Assembly: GCF_000003815.2 (NCBI RefSeq)
Contig: NC_049988.1
Coordinates: forward strand, 7,366,382-7,430,381
Reading direction: 5' to 3'
From: Branchiostoma floridae
Lineage: Eukaryota > Chordata > Leptocardii > Amphioxiformes > Branchiostomatidae
DNA: 64,000 bases
Shown here: in pieces, positions 52,591 to 64,000 of the stretch
Numbering within the stretch: the first letter of the stretch is position 1
Layout of the letters: each line of letters begins with the position of its first letter
The notes under the pieces: generated by a model
Told to the model about the DNA's origin: nothing
Database searches by the model: none
What the model saw: only the letters and a program-made list of their open reading frames with translations
Translations under genes and position numbers: made by a program

Positions 52591-53755
52591 GTGGTTTTCT
52601 CATTTTGTAGATTTAGATTAAACGTAAATGCAGAAAAACAAGGGTTAGACGACAAGGAAGTCAAACATGACAGACTTCACCCCCAAACTCATACTGCTTT
52701 GTTTCCAGCTTTAATTTTGTCTGTCACACTTATGGTTTGGGAGCCCATTGTTATTAATTTTTGTTGTTTATCTGTCATGTTCGAAAATGTATTTTAATCA
52801 ATTTCATGTCAGATTTTTTGGTAGACTGGTGAAATTTTTCTCTGTCCCAAAAAGCGAATTTTTGTCCCTGGACAGAGATAGACAGCCCTGTTTGTAACTC
52901 TTATTCCATTATTTATTAATAGTAGCATTTCTTCCCAACATCTAATTGAAGCTACATGTTTGTGCCACAGAAAAATCAAGACCATAGCATGTCCAGAATG
53001 GAAGGTACAAATACAGGAGTTTCTGCTGCAGCACTACGGAAAGCCGCTAGAGGACCAATGTCAACCTTCTTGTTCCTAAAGCTTACCCACATACCAGATA
53101 TTAATTATGAGTTATTTTCTTGGGTTAAGCTAAATACCACAGTATGCAGAAACAGATGCATACAGACACAGACATGCTCAAGACAAAAGAATACGTTTGT
53201 CCGAGATAAGCGAGTCCTTCACTGAGATAAAAATGCAGACATATACAACGTTACAAGTTGCATACGAGTTAATTGGCATATGGTTGGGACAACTTTTATC
53301 ATATTCAGCAACACAATGGGACCACTGTTAACCACAGAATAGGAAAATTCCGACCCCAAATCACTAAACAGGTAAACCCCTTGTAAGTGTCAGTGTGAGA
53401 TTCAACAGCCTACGGGGTCATTTCTCCTGATGTGTGTGATTAGTAGCCATAATAAGTACCTGTCATGTGAACAATGGGTCCCGTGTTCTGACTTGTGAGC
53501 CAGAGGAGACCTTTGCAGGGCGTAGGGCAGGTGACAGCAAAATAAATCTTATCGGTATACAATAGGCAACAAGTAAGGTCAGTGACGATGTAAATCATTT
53601 TTAGAATGGCTCCTTTCTCTCCAGTGTTTGTTGATAATTTGTCGGTTAATTTTTTAACAGGATAACTGAATGTTCTTCCATGTTGGCCTTGCCCTAGGAA
53701 AAATGATTAAGATGTTTGGCAGTACTAGAGCTGTGTACCTAAACAAGTTTGACTA

Positions 53756-53870
53756 GGTACAGGTACAGGTACAGGTACAGGTACAGGTACAGGTACAGGT
53801 ACACAGGTACAGGTACAGGCACAGGTACAGGTACAGGTATAGGTACACAGGTTTAGGTACAGGTCAGGAC
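53756..53870. repeat. (ACAGGT)n hexanucleotide microsatellite
   Basis: About 18 units with few interruptions. Confidence 0.97.
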
Positions 53871-54984
53871 CTGAACCTGTACCTGAACTACTCGTTCAAG
53901 TAAAAGTCGACCTTAAGTAAGGATAGGAGCATGTTTGGACCACTGAAAACGTGTAAAATTGTGGCAGACACGTGATGCAACAAAAATTTGACCCTCTGTA
54001 AGACCACAAATTACATGCCTGTAGATCCTAGGAAAGAAAGTATGCTTCCTTGCAAAAAGACAAGCAGGAGTTTCTGTATCCTGATAGAATCTTTCCTCAA
54101 GACAGAAAGGTTCCTCAAGACTATTTTTACGGTAAGTCAGAGAAGATAGATTTCTCCTGTGGAATGATTATTTATTCCAGTACATGCCTCAAGATCCCAG
54201 TGACTTTTTCACCTTTGCTTCTATCTTTAGTAGCTTAGAGTTTACTCTACTGGCACGAACATTTTAGCAGCTGTCGGAAAAAAGGTGACACATGGAAAGT
54301 CCCCACCCTTCCACCAAGAAGGGGTACGCAGGGTTCACTTTAGTTCTGGTTCTGGGTTCTTAGGTCCACACTGCCTTTTACTGAGTGCAGCAACCACTCA
54401 AGGCACTGTGGAAAAATGGTTGCTGAGAACAGGTGGTTGTTAAGGACAAGGAGGGCTGAACTGTGTAAAAGTGGTCGGGACTAGGGGTGGGAACCAGTAC
54501 AGAAAATTCAGGTACGGTTCAGGTCCAGGTATGAACCTGAACCTGGACATAATTGTCCGTGAAAACTTGTGAATGGGCGGTACTCAAAACAATGGTCCAA
54601 TTTTCTAGGAAGAAACCTAGTCCGGTACAGTGATATTTTTCAGGTCCTGTTTTTCGATTTGGATGACATTTGATAGAATGTTAATCTACAACTACTAAGT
54701 AGGACATGACTTTTGGAATGTACAGCATTGTCACTCTCACAGTGAAGACTTGAGCCGCACCCAAAATGGCGGCTGTTCTTGTTCTTATTCAGTTACTGGA
54801 TAACACCCCTAATTTGTGTTGGGGCAAACCATCCAGGACATGTTCGCACATGTTCGCACACGACGGGTTATACCGCCCCTTACGGGGTGACACACCCGTC
54901 CGGGTGAATGATGTAGATCACCATGTGGCTGATACGAGACAGAGGTTCGCCAGGCCTCCATCCGGGTGATTTGAAGTGAATCAC

Positions 54985-55257
54985 CAACTCCCAACAGAAG
55001 GATTTGCACCAACGCACACCGCACCATCGCACGTGTGGGGGTTCTTTAACGTGCATGGGGTATGGCTCTCCCCATACACGGGACCTCCATTTAATGTCCT
55101 ATCCGAGGGACAACTCATTTTTCACTTGAGTAAAGTGAGGAAAGTCGTGTAAAGTGCCTTTCCCAAGGGCACAAGACCGGCAACACGGCAGGCGGATTCG
55201 AACCGGCGACCTCTCGGTCGCGGGCCGAATACACTACCACTGTGCTACGCGGCCCCA
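54985..55257 (-). mobile_element. tRNA-derived SINE, copy B
   Basis: The minus-strand head at 55257-55190 has GCGTAGCACAGTGGTAG and GCCGGTTCGAATCC boxes. The body matches copy A block by block, including GGAGGTCCCGTGTATGGGG. Confidence 0.82.
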
Positions 55258-57095
55258 CATCAGGATTATGCTGTTGAGAAGTAGCATATGCAGTTTAGTC
55301 TGAGTTTACATGGAAATCGTACTCTAGACAGGAACACTACACAGTTTTACATGGCCAGAACACCTCAGTACCTTCCAGGTTCTCGTGTTCAATTCCGGTG
55401 TCTCTGATTTAAGTCAAAGTCAAATTTCAATGCTCTTGGCCTCTTGATTTCCATATGTAGGAAGACCGACAAAACTCTTTGGCTTGACAACGATGCGCAG
55501 CAAAAGTTAAGGTGTTATAATACACACAGATGTCATCCACAATATTGAATTAAAGAAGCCCAGGCAAGATCAATATTAGTATTGTGTGGTATGCTAAGTG
55601 TTTGCTTTATTTGCGATAATGTCATTTGTGCAAAGTGCTCGGGCAGATAAAATCTGAAAAGTTTCTTGGTCTGGTACAAAGTTGAGTTAAAGGAGCCATC
55701 TTGCCAACTGGGCCAATAGTTGATGTATTAGGTAGACAAAGGGACAATTGTTGTAGTTAAGGTTGGTGGACTTTACTTTCTTCCATTAGTCCAAATGTCT
55801 GAAGTAAGTCAAAGTTTAAGTCTACAAATGATGCCATGATCCACAGTATTAACTTCTTGTGGCCTTATCAACTGGCTGCAAATATCAGAACCCACCATAT
55901 ATTAAAAAAAAGCCAAAATAGCTAGAGTCTACAATAAGTCATTGTTTAGTATGACATTAACAGGATGCAATATCGTAGCAAGTAGCAATAAAATCTCAAT
56001 TTCAGATTTTAGGATTATGCACTTAACGCATTCGCCATAGTGTTACCTTTTGATATAAAGTAAATATGGTATGAATATTGATGGTATGAATAGTCACGGA
56101 GCAATGTTCATGTATGCTACTAGGTAAATATTAAAGGGCAACAATTTGGTATTATGATTACATATGAATCACTCAGGTAAAAGACAAATATTATGCTTTG
56201 TGTACAAACGTACGTTATCAGTAAATATGCATTGTTTCTCTATTGTTATCAGCATTAGACTTTTAGTCATGTATACTTCAAACAAACATAGCTCTTGTGG
56301 ATATAGATTTATGCAAATGCTGCTGCACTTCAAGTTTCAGCATAACGCACAAAGAATCCAGGTTTTAAAAAAACTTTGCCTCCTTGAAGTATTGTCGGAG
56401 TGAACCTGTTGTGATTAAGCAAGGTATGCCTCTTTGTTACATAGCTTTAGAATAGGATTAAGGTTACATGTAGAAATACACGTCGTGTAACATGTGTTAC
56501 ATGTAGATATACACAGATTATATCTTCTATTAAGTCGTAAGTTATGTAAACAAGTATTTTTTAGTGAAGCAGGTACATTGTGTCTTCTGATGAAGGTAGA
56601 CTTGCAGTTCCTATGTTAACCCTAATCTTTGTTATAAAGTAACTTGAAGTGAAAGATATTGTTGTCAATAGTGGTCATTTGGTTGCATGCTGGTGAAATA
56701 GCTTTTGAAGTTATTATTGATAATTTTTATGATCCATTTATTTGTAAGGACTCCTCATCCTTTATGCCTTAAAGAAACAGTTCCAAAGTTTTGGCCCCAA
56801 CTCTGTTGTAGGTACTTCACACGAAACATGTTTTGTCTTGGGTGGGTATGACATGAATAAAATCCAACACAGTGTATTCTGCATCACCCTCAGTCCCAGC
56901 CCTCCCGCGGGTCGGATTGCCCTCTACCTTCGGCCATTGGTCAATCCTTAACCCGCGGTCGGGCTGGTACCTTGGGTGATACAGAATACACCTGTTGTAT
57001 TCTATATGTACAAGCTGCATGTCTGAACGGATTTATTTGATCCTCTCACACAGGACAGACCCCTACTATTTTCAATGAGTGTGGTGGGTTCTTTC
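55258..57095. other. No gene or repeat family recognised
   Basis: AT-rich sequence. A short inverted pair around 56874-57000 (GTATTCTG-TATCACCC type) is the only local structure noticed. Confidence 0.45.
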
Positions 57096-57547
57096 AGGCC
57101 ACACCAATTTAATTTCTTGGTTCACGGATTTTTTCATAAAAAATATGGAGCGATAGGGCGAAAAAAAAAATAAAAATAAAAATTGTAAAATGGTTGGATT
57201 AAAGATAAGGGCTAATCCAAAACATAAAGAATACAAAGTTTTCAGCTTGAAAAAAGTACAAAAACACTATTACTGTACAGTAACAGCACCTGTTCGTTGA
57301 AAATTACAAAAGTAGTGTCAGTTTTTATGTTTGTCCCATTTTTCATGAATGAAAAATATAACTGCAATAATGATACCCACATTTTAAGAAGCTTACAATA
57401 CAAAGGCCAATTTGCTACACCAGAAAGTTGGTGAATGGTTTCATTAATGGTGAAAATTTACTCAGTGGTAATTTTTATTTTTATTTTGATTCACCAAAAA
57501 TAGGAGCGAGCGAATCCGTGAACCAAGCAATTAAATTGGTATGGCCT
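57096..57547. mobile_element. TIR element, AGGCCACACC ends, copy 2
   Basis: AGGCCACACCAATTTAATTT at the left and its inverted partner at the right (TTAAATTGGTATGGCCT). Internal blocks match 26228-26589 in reverse order (AGCTTGAAAAAAGTACAAAA, TGGTTTCATTAATGGTGAAA). Confidence 0.75.
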
Positions 57548-57579
57548 CAGGTACAAATTATACACCTGATGTGGATCTC

Positions 57580-57760
57580 CTAAAGAGCTAGACCTCCATT
57601 TAAAGGTCCTATATGAGGGGCATCCCTCACTGAAGCTTAAGGTAATCATTTTCACTAAGTCCAGTTAGGAAATGGTATAAAGTGTCTTTCCCAAGGGCAC
57701 GAATTCAGGATCTGTCTGGGATTTGGACTCAGTACAGGTTACAGTCTTTGTCTGGTGTCT
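57580..57760 (-). mobile_element. Degenerate SINE fragment, same tRNA-derived family
   Basis: GACCTCCATTTAAAGGTCCTAT and GTGTCTTTCCCAAGGGCAC blocks match copies A and B; the head is too eroded to recognise boxes. Confidence 0.55.
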
Positions 57761-58400
57761 TGTTACACCTGAGGAAGGACAGGTGTTCAGAAACCTTACC
57801 TGTGAAGTACAGGTGGTAGTCCTTGCACCTTTTGTGTCTATTATGTCCATACTTTTTATTGACCCAACCAGACCATGTTAGGAGACAAAGCGATGTTGTC
57901 GCTTGTCACTGAAGCATGAAAGACTGTCAGATCTAAATGCCACTGTTTGTGCTTCGCCTGAAGAAAAAACAAACTGATTTGTAAAAGATCCCTTTTGTTG
58001 TAGCCTTGCTTCACAGTAGGCTAACAAAAGCTGTGGATTCCTGTCATAATGGTTCCCTGTCATGTATGCGCGTAAATCAACTACCAACATGTCAAGATCA
58101 GATTTCACCTGAGTTGACCTTGAAGAACTGTCAAGCCTGAAGGTCGAGGGCTGGGTTTTCCACCTAATCCTTTTAGCGAACATCCACTAATATCCACTCT
58201 GGATAAGTCTGTGCTGCATGCACGAATCTCAAATTCTTTTGCTCTAGGAATGTGTTCAGGGTGGTCTCCAATTTATAATCCTGAGTTTCAAGTATATGCA
58301 TCTAATTAAGATATGCAAATGTAGGGTAGAGCCAAGATGGCCTGCACAGATGACAAAGATTATTGTAAATTTTCAATTTTAATGTCACTTTAGTTAATTG

Positions 58401-59064
58401 TAGCCTCCATAGCAGGCTCTCTTTTGTGGCACTTTTGCTGACCGTTTCTTTTTGTACTGGCCATGGTCGCTGATTGCTGGACTTTTCTGACAGCCGGCCA
58501 TTTTAGAGCCTGCATGGAAACGGTGCTACAAAGTCATATCAAAAAACGATTAGGGCGATTAACAAGGAGGTGCGAATTTCCTGCCTGCCGTGGACGGCTA
58601 AGAAACTGCATCTCCGCCGGATGCGGACAGTGCGCTGTCACGCCCCGTGTGCACTGACCCGACAATTCTCTAACGGTTTCGGGGTCAAACTGCTTTTTAA
58701 AAACACAGAAGTGAAAACTTACCAGTTCGACGTTCTTTCGGTATGTCCGGCGCGTGTTTGTAAACAAGCATGCTCTATGCAAATGACCAGATGGCGACCG
58801 GGCGGTGCGTGTCGCCTGAGTTGTAAAATGCTTGCAGCCGACATGCGAATTGCCTCTCACGGAGTTGTGAATTATTCCTAACGTATGTGTTAATAGGGTA
58901 GATGAATGGCTAATCGTTTTTTGATATGACTTTGTAGCACCGTTTCCATGCAGGCTCTAAAATGGCCGGCTGTCAGAAAAGGCCAGCAATCAGCAACCCA
59001 GTACAAAAAGAAATGGCCAGCAAAAGTGCCAAAAAAGGCCATAGAGAGCCTGCTATAGAGGCTA
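58401..59064. mobile_element. Long-TIR element, TAGCCTCCATAGCAGG ends, 9-bp target duplication AGTTAATTG
   Basis: Inverted arms of about 165 bases (58401-58562 and 58907-59064) around a GC-richer 340-base core. AGTTAATTG at 58392-58400 and 59065-59073. Long TIRs plus 9-bp duplications fit Mutator-like elements. The core holds a consensus splice donor on the minus strand. Confidence 0.88.
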
Positions 59065-59118
59065 AGTTAATTGAGTCTTTTCAGAAAACTCTCAGTATAA
59101 ATAATTGGGAGACCGCCC

Positions 59119-60659
59119 TGAGGGACCGTACGGCGTTTAGTGAGGGGGGAGGGCCGGTCGCCAGAGGGTCAGGTCAAAAAATTTTTGCTAGGCCCTCCCC
59201 CCAGGTAAAAATTTTTTTGCTAGGCCCTCCCCCTGGCAAAATATTTTTTTGCTAGGCCCTCCCCCCCCCTCCTATCAACTTTGAAAAAATATTCAAGACA
59301 CCAATAAAACATGCGCTCCCATTTGGAAATGTGCTTTGCGTCCTACTTTTTCATGATTTTCATCGCGAAGCAGATCTCTCGCCCCTAGTAAAAAAAGGAA
59401 AACAGAATGGCTCAAAATATCTGCTTAATAATAGAAGGATAAATATCTGCTTCATGGAGGCATAACTATTTGCTTTTTTATAGAAGCTATTTTATTGTTT
59501 TGATATCAAAACAACACCTAAAAAACATTTGTATCTGGATTTCTAGTAGATTTGCGCCACGAAGCGGTGCGCGCCCCGCCTCCTTAATTTACGTATTGCA
59601 AGCTCGCGGGCCTGAGCGGCTTGACGGAATCTATTTTCAATGTACATGTACATATACATTGTATTTTTAAATTTTTCCTGGTTCTGTGGTGGTAACAACT
59701 TACGGTAAATCGGGGAAAAAATGAAAACCAAAACGACAACGCGATTAGACTAACCAAAACTGTAGTGGGGAGGGGGGCGCCGACGCATGACGCTGATTTT
59801 CCCACGGCGGGGTAGACCGGCGCCTCTATCCTAGCTCTATCCGCCGACGACTTGCAGGAGATCTTTTGCCACGCTTTTTTGCCACGATTTCCTGCATTGC
59901 TTTTTTATGGGAAAATTTGCTGGTTAAATGATATTTCTATGGAAAAAAAATACGAGGGTTTCAAGTTTTTGAGAACGACGTTTCCAACACCGGCATGTCT
60001 GACGCCAAAGGCACGAAGAATCGCAAGGTAGGTCCGGGGAAATTTTGAAATCTTGACCCCCTTAAAAGCTATTTCCTGCAGTTTGAGGGAAATATTTTGC
60101 TGGCAAACAAAGCTAACTTTAATGGAATTTCAATGTAGAAATACAAAATTAAATCCCCCCGAACACATTATCACGATGTCGGCTACCAAAGGCGCGAGGC
60201 CGGTCACGTCAAAAGGGATCCAGGGAAATTTGCAAATCTTTACCTCGAGCTCTGAAACGCCATTTCTTACATTTTGGGGGCAACAGGACAGGGGTAAATT
60301 TTGCTGGCAGACTGATCTAGAGTTTGATAACATTTCTGTAAGTGAAAAGGGTTTTCGAGGGCGATGCATAAGCCCCGCCCCCTCCCCTGTCGCATTTTCA
60401 CTGTGTCCCGAGCGCCGACCTTAGGCGATCCCTTGCGGAGGTCCAGAAAAATTTTGAAATCTTGACCCTCTGAAACGCCGTTTCTTGGATTTTAAGGGAC
60501 AAATTTTGCTGGTAGACTAAGCTATTTTTTTTTGCTTGGCCCTCCCCCCAAGTCAAAATTTTTTTGCTAGGCCCTCCCCCTGGCAAAATATTTTTTTGCT
60601 AGGCCCTCCCCCCCCTGGCGACCGGCCCTCCCCCCTCGCTAAATGCCGTACGGTCCCTG
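59119..60659. mobile_element. TIR element, CAGGGACCGTACGG ends, with internal repeats
   Basis: Left (T)GAGGGACCGTACGGCGTTTAG and right CTAAATGCCGTACGGTCCCTG are inverted, continuing through GGGCCGGTCGCCAG. Inside each end are TTTTTTTGCTAGGCCCTCCC units. The middle has three diverged units near 60030, 60220 and 60437 (AATCTTGACCC...AAACGCC...TTTTGCTGG). CAGGG tips suggest hAT, but no target duplication was found. Confidence 0.7.
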
Positions 60660-60864
60660 AACACATTCCTAGCGAAACTAAGATTCATCGGATGGACTTG
60701 TCCAAATGGGACATTCGTGGTGATATCATACCTGGGCCTTACTTGTGTTCGATACCTATGTTACGACCTGTCCATATTTTACAGTATGGCCCAGGGCTCC
60801 ATACTTCAATTCAAACGATTGGAACTTGCTTGTGTGTGCCGCTGTCAAAGATTCTGTTGCCTGT

Positions 60865-60964
60865 NNNNNNNNNNNNNNNNNNNNNNNNNNNNNNNNNNNN
60901 NNNNNNNNNNNNNNNNNNNNNNNNNNNNNNNNNNNNNNNNNNNNNNNNNNNNNNNNNNNNNNNN
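60865..60964. other. Assembly gap of 100 N
   Basis: Run of N. Frames that cross it cannot be interpreted. Confidence 1.
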
Positions 60965-61422
60965 TCACGTCCTAGCCATATCTAGCTCTTTTCAGTTCTA
61001 CAGCGTAACTCGAAGTCTGGCTTGTGTTGGTCTGACACGTCACCATGTGCAGTATCTTCTCCACAGTTGGGGGACCACATTTGTGGCAGCGGTCCAGAAC
61101 TGGCTGGCCCTAATGTGGGAACCATCTGCCTCCGTGTCAGGAAACGTACTGACATGGCACTTTTCTGTACACCGCTCATCTGTTATCTACGCAAAGTTCA
61201 ACATCGCTCAACCCAAGACACAGGGAGGGTACCCAGGCTATTCGTTTTGACATTAAACTTTAAAGGCCTACCCATGAGAAAGGTTTTGGGCTGTTTTTAT
61301 TGGCAATACCTCAGGGGTGGAGACATTTTTGGTGGACTAGTCTCAGTGTTTTTTCTAAAGGGGTGCTGCGTTATTGTGGTTAGGCGTTCTCATTGTGTTG
61401 CTACTGTACTACAGAATACTGT
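60965..61422. other. Sequence right of the gap, unassigned
   Basis: Two overlapping plus-strand frames run through it but neither shows a domain or convincing splice sites. Confidence 0.35.
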
Positions 61423-61630
61423 AAATACAGAAACTTTCGCGATGATTTAATGTTTGCGGTTTTCGCGGCGACCGCTTTTCCGTGAATTAAAAACTACCGC
61501 GAACATTTTTCCATGGCAGTAACAGACTACAGTGCATGGTGCTACCGCAAAATTAAAACCGCTGCGAAACGTCAATTTTTTCGCTACCATGAAATTAAAT
61601 CTACGCAAAATTAAATGCATTTACAGTTAC
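61423..61630. mobile_element. Short MITE-like element, ACTGTAAAT ends
   Basis: ACTGTAAATACAGAAACTTTCGCG at the left is loosely inverted by CGCAAAATTAAATGCATTTACAGT at the right, with CGCGAAAA-rich interior. Related fragments lie near 49757 and 62400-62545. Confidence 0.5.
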
Positions 61631-62125
61631 TGTAGTTTTGCTGCTGTATTACAGAATAGAATCGCATAATTTTATATGATAGTGGCATTAAAGGGAATAA
61701 GGACTTAAATGGCCACAAAAACCTTCTCACCTCCTACTGTGAAAATAGATAAATTCATAGACTGCATTCACAGAATCGTATTGTGAGGCATCTGATACAA
61801 TATTGGTTGGATATTCTCCATGGGGAAAAACATGTTGATTTTGCGAAAATGTTGCCTCATTTTTGCGAAAATGCTGCCTTTCATGTTTTGTATGCCCCCC
61901 CCCCCCTACTTTTGCCCCTCGCGGAGTCATTTGGGGGTAACTTATGCAGATGTATGCACCTTTCTATTTATTGTATCATTTTGACATGAGAATGGAGTAA
62001 CTTACAGTAACACAGCATTTGTTAAATAACACGCACTTTAGTTCTCTTTTGATATAGATAGTTCAGAAGAATCTTTATTAAGATTCGAAATTGATGCCTT
62101 TGCTTCCGTTTTCTTTCCCCTGCAG

Positions 62126-62251
62126 GCTTTGCGTATCACACAGCTCAGCTTGAGGAAGGAAATTAGCGACACGTCTGCGTAAAACCGGCCTGAAGCCAGC
62201 CAATTACAGCGCTCCTTGTATAGACACTTTCATCAGGGTTCACAGGAACAG
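62126..62251 (+). other. 5' UTR exon of the rightmost gene
   Basis: Acceptor TTTCCCCTGCAG and donor GTAATG; no ATG inside. It precedes the first coding exon by about 530 bases. Confidence 0.5.
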
Positions 62252-62845
62252 GTAATGAGGAAACATTTCTCATTTCCTTCCACTTACACAAAATCATTGA
62301 CCTCATTTGGAGACACATGCATCGATTTCTGTCAGTTTGGCAATACAGTCGTGTACTGTAAATCTTGAAAATTTTATGTTCACGTTTTTATTTTCTCAGC
62401 AAAAACAATTGAATTTACAGTATGTTACTGCCAAATGTCAGTGCTGCATATTGATATGGGTGCTTCATCTGTGATTCTAGAAGTAAAACACCTTTCATCA
62501 TACCACGAAAGAAAACCACCACAAAACTAAATGAATTTACAGTATCTACAATGTAGTTCTGAAAAGCCGTGAAGACAGTGACCTAAGGGTACGTTAGTGT
62601 CTTGACATTTACATGTACAATATGATACAAATTGTGCTGGTAGACATCGGAAATTTGGGAGGTACATGTATGTACTGTACCTTCACAAAACAGTTATAAT
62701 TGATTGAAGAAAATTGTTCTAACTGTATGCATACGTGACTGATGAACCTCTTCAACGATACAAATTGAACATTTTGTGTTACAGCCCTATGGTTTGAGCA
62801 GAAGGATATTTGGGAAGACAGTAGTTTCGCACATCCTGTGTTGCT

Positions 62846-63778
62846 ATGGCAACCTCGGAAACCCGTCGACCAAACATGATGCGGCACGCAGGGTTGGGGT
62901 TCCTTGGTGACATCCCGCTGCAGGAAGTGAGTTGGAACCATTTATGTTTCAGAAGGAGAACATATTGTTTTTAATGGCCTGTATTCTTTTTGTTTCTTCT
63001 GTCATCAGCCAATGAAAACTTGGTTACTGTGAAGCAGGCTAAAACAGTATATACATTTGTAACAATAAAAAATTGTCGTTACGTAATGCTGATACAAGCT
63101 CAGCCGGCAAAGTTATCTTCTATGACCCGGAAGGAGGGAGGTATATGTCTCGTTTCAGATGTTTGTTGGTCTAGTCTTCTTTTTTTAATTTTAAGACATA
63201 TATCTTAAAGTACAGGCAACGCTTTCATCTTGAGGACAGAGTAGCACACATTTGACAATTGGCTTATTAAGATTTCTTTTCTGACGATTTTCTTTTATTT
63301 CCCTACGGAAACATCCTACATTTTCTATAAAAAATGGCGCCTTTCTAGTTTAAATAGAATCTGTATTTCAACTAAAAGGAGATGGGCATCTGACTTTCAG
63401 CAGAGCAAGTTGACCTGCACACCTCAGGTCACAGCTGAATTGTGCAATTTTTTTTATCCTCTCTTTCGCACCTAACTTCACTGGGTGTAGCCTGTAGATT
63501 AATGATAACATTGATTTGAATTTTCGTAGTCATTCGTAAATTAAAAGGATTTTATATGCTTACATTTAAGACAAGAAATCCTGAGATTTGAGTTGTGCAC
63601 CTTATTTCATTGTGAGGCCACGAATATAATGATCGCCCCTCGGTTTGATGTGTTGCCATGGCAATGTAATGATATTAGATGATGTCACAGGTGATTGCAG
63701 GGGTGCTTGTTACTTGGCATTTATCTCACGAGCTCCCTCTTCTTCCAGACGCAGGTCACAGCTCTAACGCACCAAGGT
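62846..63778 (+). CDS. 5' end of an unidentified protein (two coding exons, continues beyond window)
   Basis: Coding exon A: acceptor TGTGTTACAG at 62784, ATG at 62846 with G at -3 and +4, 27 codons (MATSETRRPNMM, RHAGLGFLGDIPLQE), donor GTGAGT after 62926. Coding exon B: 63751-63778, acceptor CTTCTTCCAG, TQVTALTHQ, donor GTGAGT in phase 1. The two join in frame. A two-codon upstream ATG (62789) precedes the start. Only 36 codons are visible and I do not recognise the family. The start choice rests on the Kozak context and the clean donor. Confidence 0.6.
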
Positions 63779-64000
63779 GAGTCAGTTTTCTTAAAGATCA
63801 AGAATTTCTAACATCACTGCTTGTGTGAGAAACAATGATGTGTAGAATTATGTATCAGCTTCTAGGTGGTGTATTAGCTTGGTATGAATTAGGAATTCTG
63901 CACATGGCCTGTAAGATTTCTACCCTGACATGTTAGCACATCTCTTATAGAATGCTGCTTTAAAACGGTGTAATGAAAAAGGAGTGCACATCCAACAAAA

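Noticed and set aside
53756-53870. CRISPR-like array
   Set aside because: Contiguous hexanucleotide microsatellite without spacers.
57878-58183. 101-codon minus-strand frame beside the nested inverted repeats
   Set aside because: Plausible composition but no recognised domain, no splice signals and partial inverted similarity to the opposite flank; too weak to call.
61022-61450. 142-codon plus-strand frame right of the gap
   Set aside because: No domain recognised, a second frame overlaps it, and neither end has a convincing splice site; it runs into a repeat.

Overview
The window looks like nuclear DNA of an invertebrate deuterostome, most probably a cephalochordate (amphioxus, Branchiostoma-like). 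The reasons are split genes with short exons and GT-AG introns, a recognisable BRCA1 gene, an AT-rich background, and a dense mix of short terminal-inverted-repeat (TIR) elements, tRNA-derived SINEs and a 5'-truncated LINE. The species assignment is inference. A 100-N assembly gap lies at 60865-60964. No rRNA, functional tRNA or CRISPR array was seen.

Left, 1-7.45 kb, minus strand: a seven-exon gene that joins in frame to 387 codons. It encodes a signal peptide, one fibronectin-III-like ectodomain, one transmembrane helix and a cytoplasmic tail with four copies of a YExAxPVxxRA motif spread over three exons. I do not recognise the family. Its introns carry three hAT-like elements and a 255-bp tandem repeat.

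Middle, 10.8-33.8 kb, plus strand: 23 exons of a BRCA1 orthologue, 8073 coding bases that stay in frame throughout (2690 residues plus stop). Landmarks are the VYIE segment just after the RING region, a huge central exon, the NVTAGF motif, the PALB2-type coiled coil and the tandem BRCT repeats. The exons for the N-terminal RING domain were not found, although the first visible exon must be preceded by others. The introns hold a PIF/Harbinger-like element with a hAT element nested inside it, further hAT copies with intact 8-bp target duplications, and several hairpins.

Right, 33.8-62.1 kb: no confident protein-coding gene. It holds microsatellites, tandem repeats, SINEs, and a group of short elements whose ends begin TAG-N-CTCC and are flanked by perfect 9-bp target duplications (Mutator-like). 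A GC-rich TATA promoter with a likely non-coding first exon lies at 42.64-42.82 kb.

Far right, 62.1-64 kb, plus strand: the 5' end of another gene (a UTR exon and two coding exons, 36 codons visible), possibly driven from the 42.6-kb promoter. It continues past the window. The three genes have no evident functional link; the main stories are the unusual receptor tail, the missing BRCA1 RING exons and the layered transposon structure.
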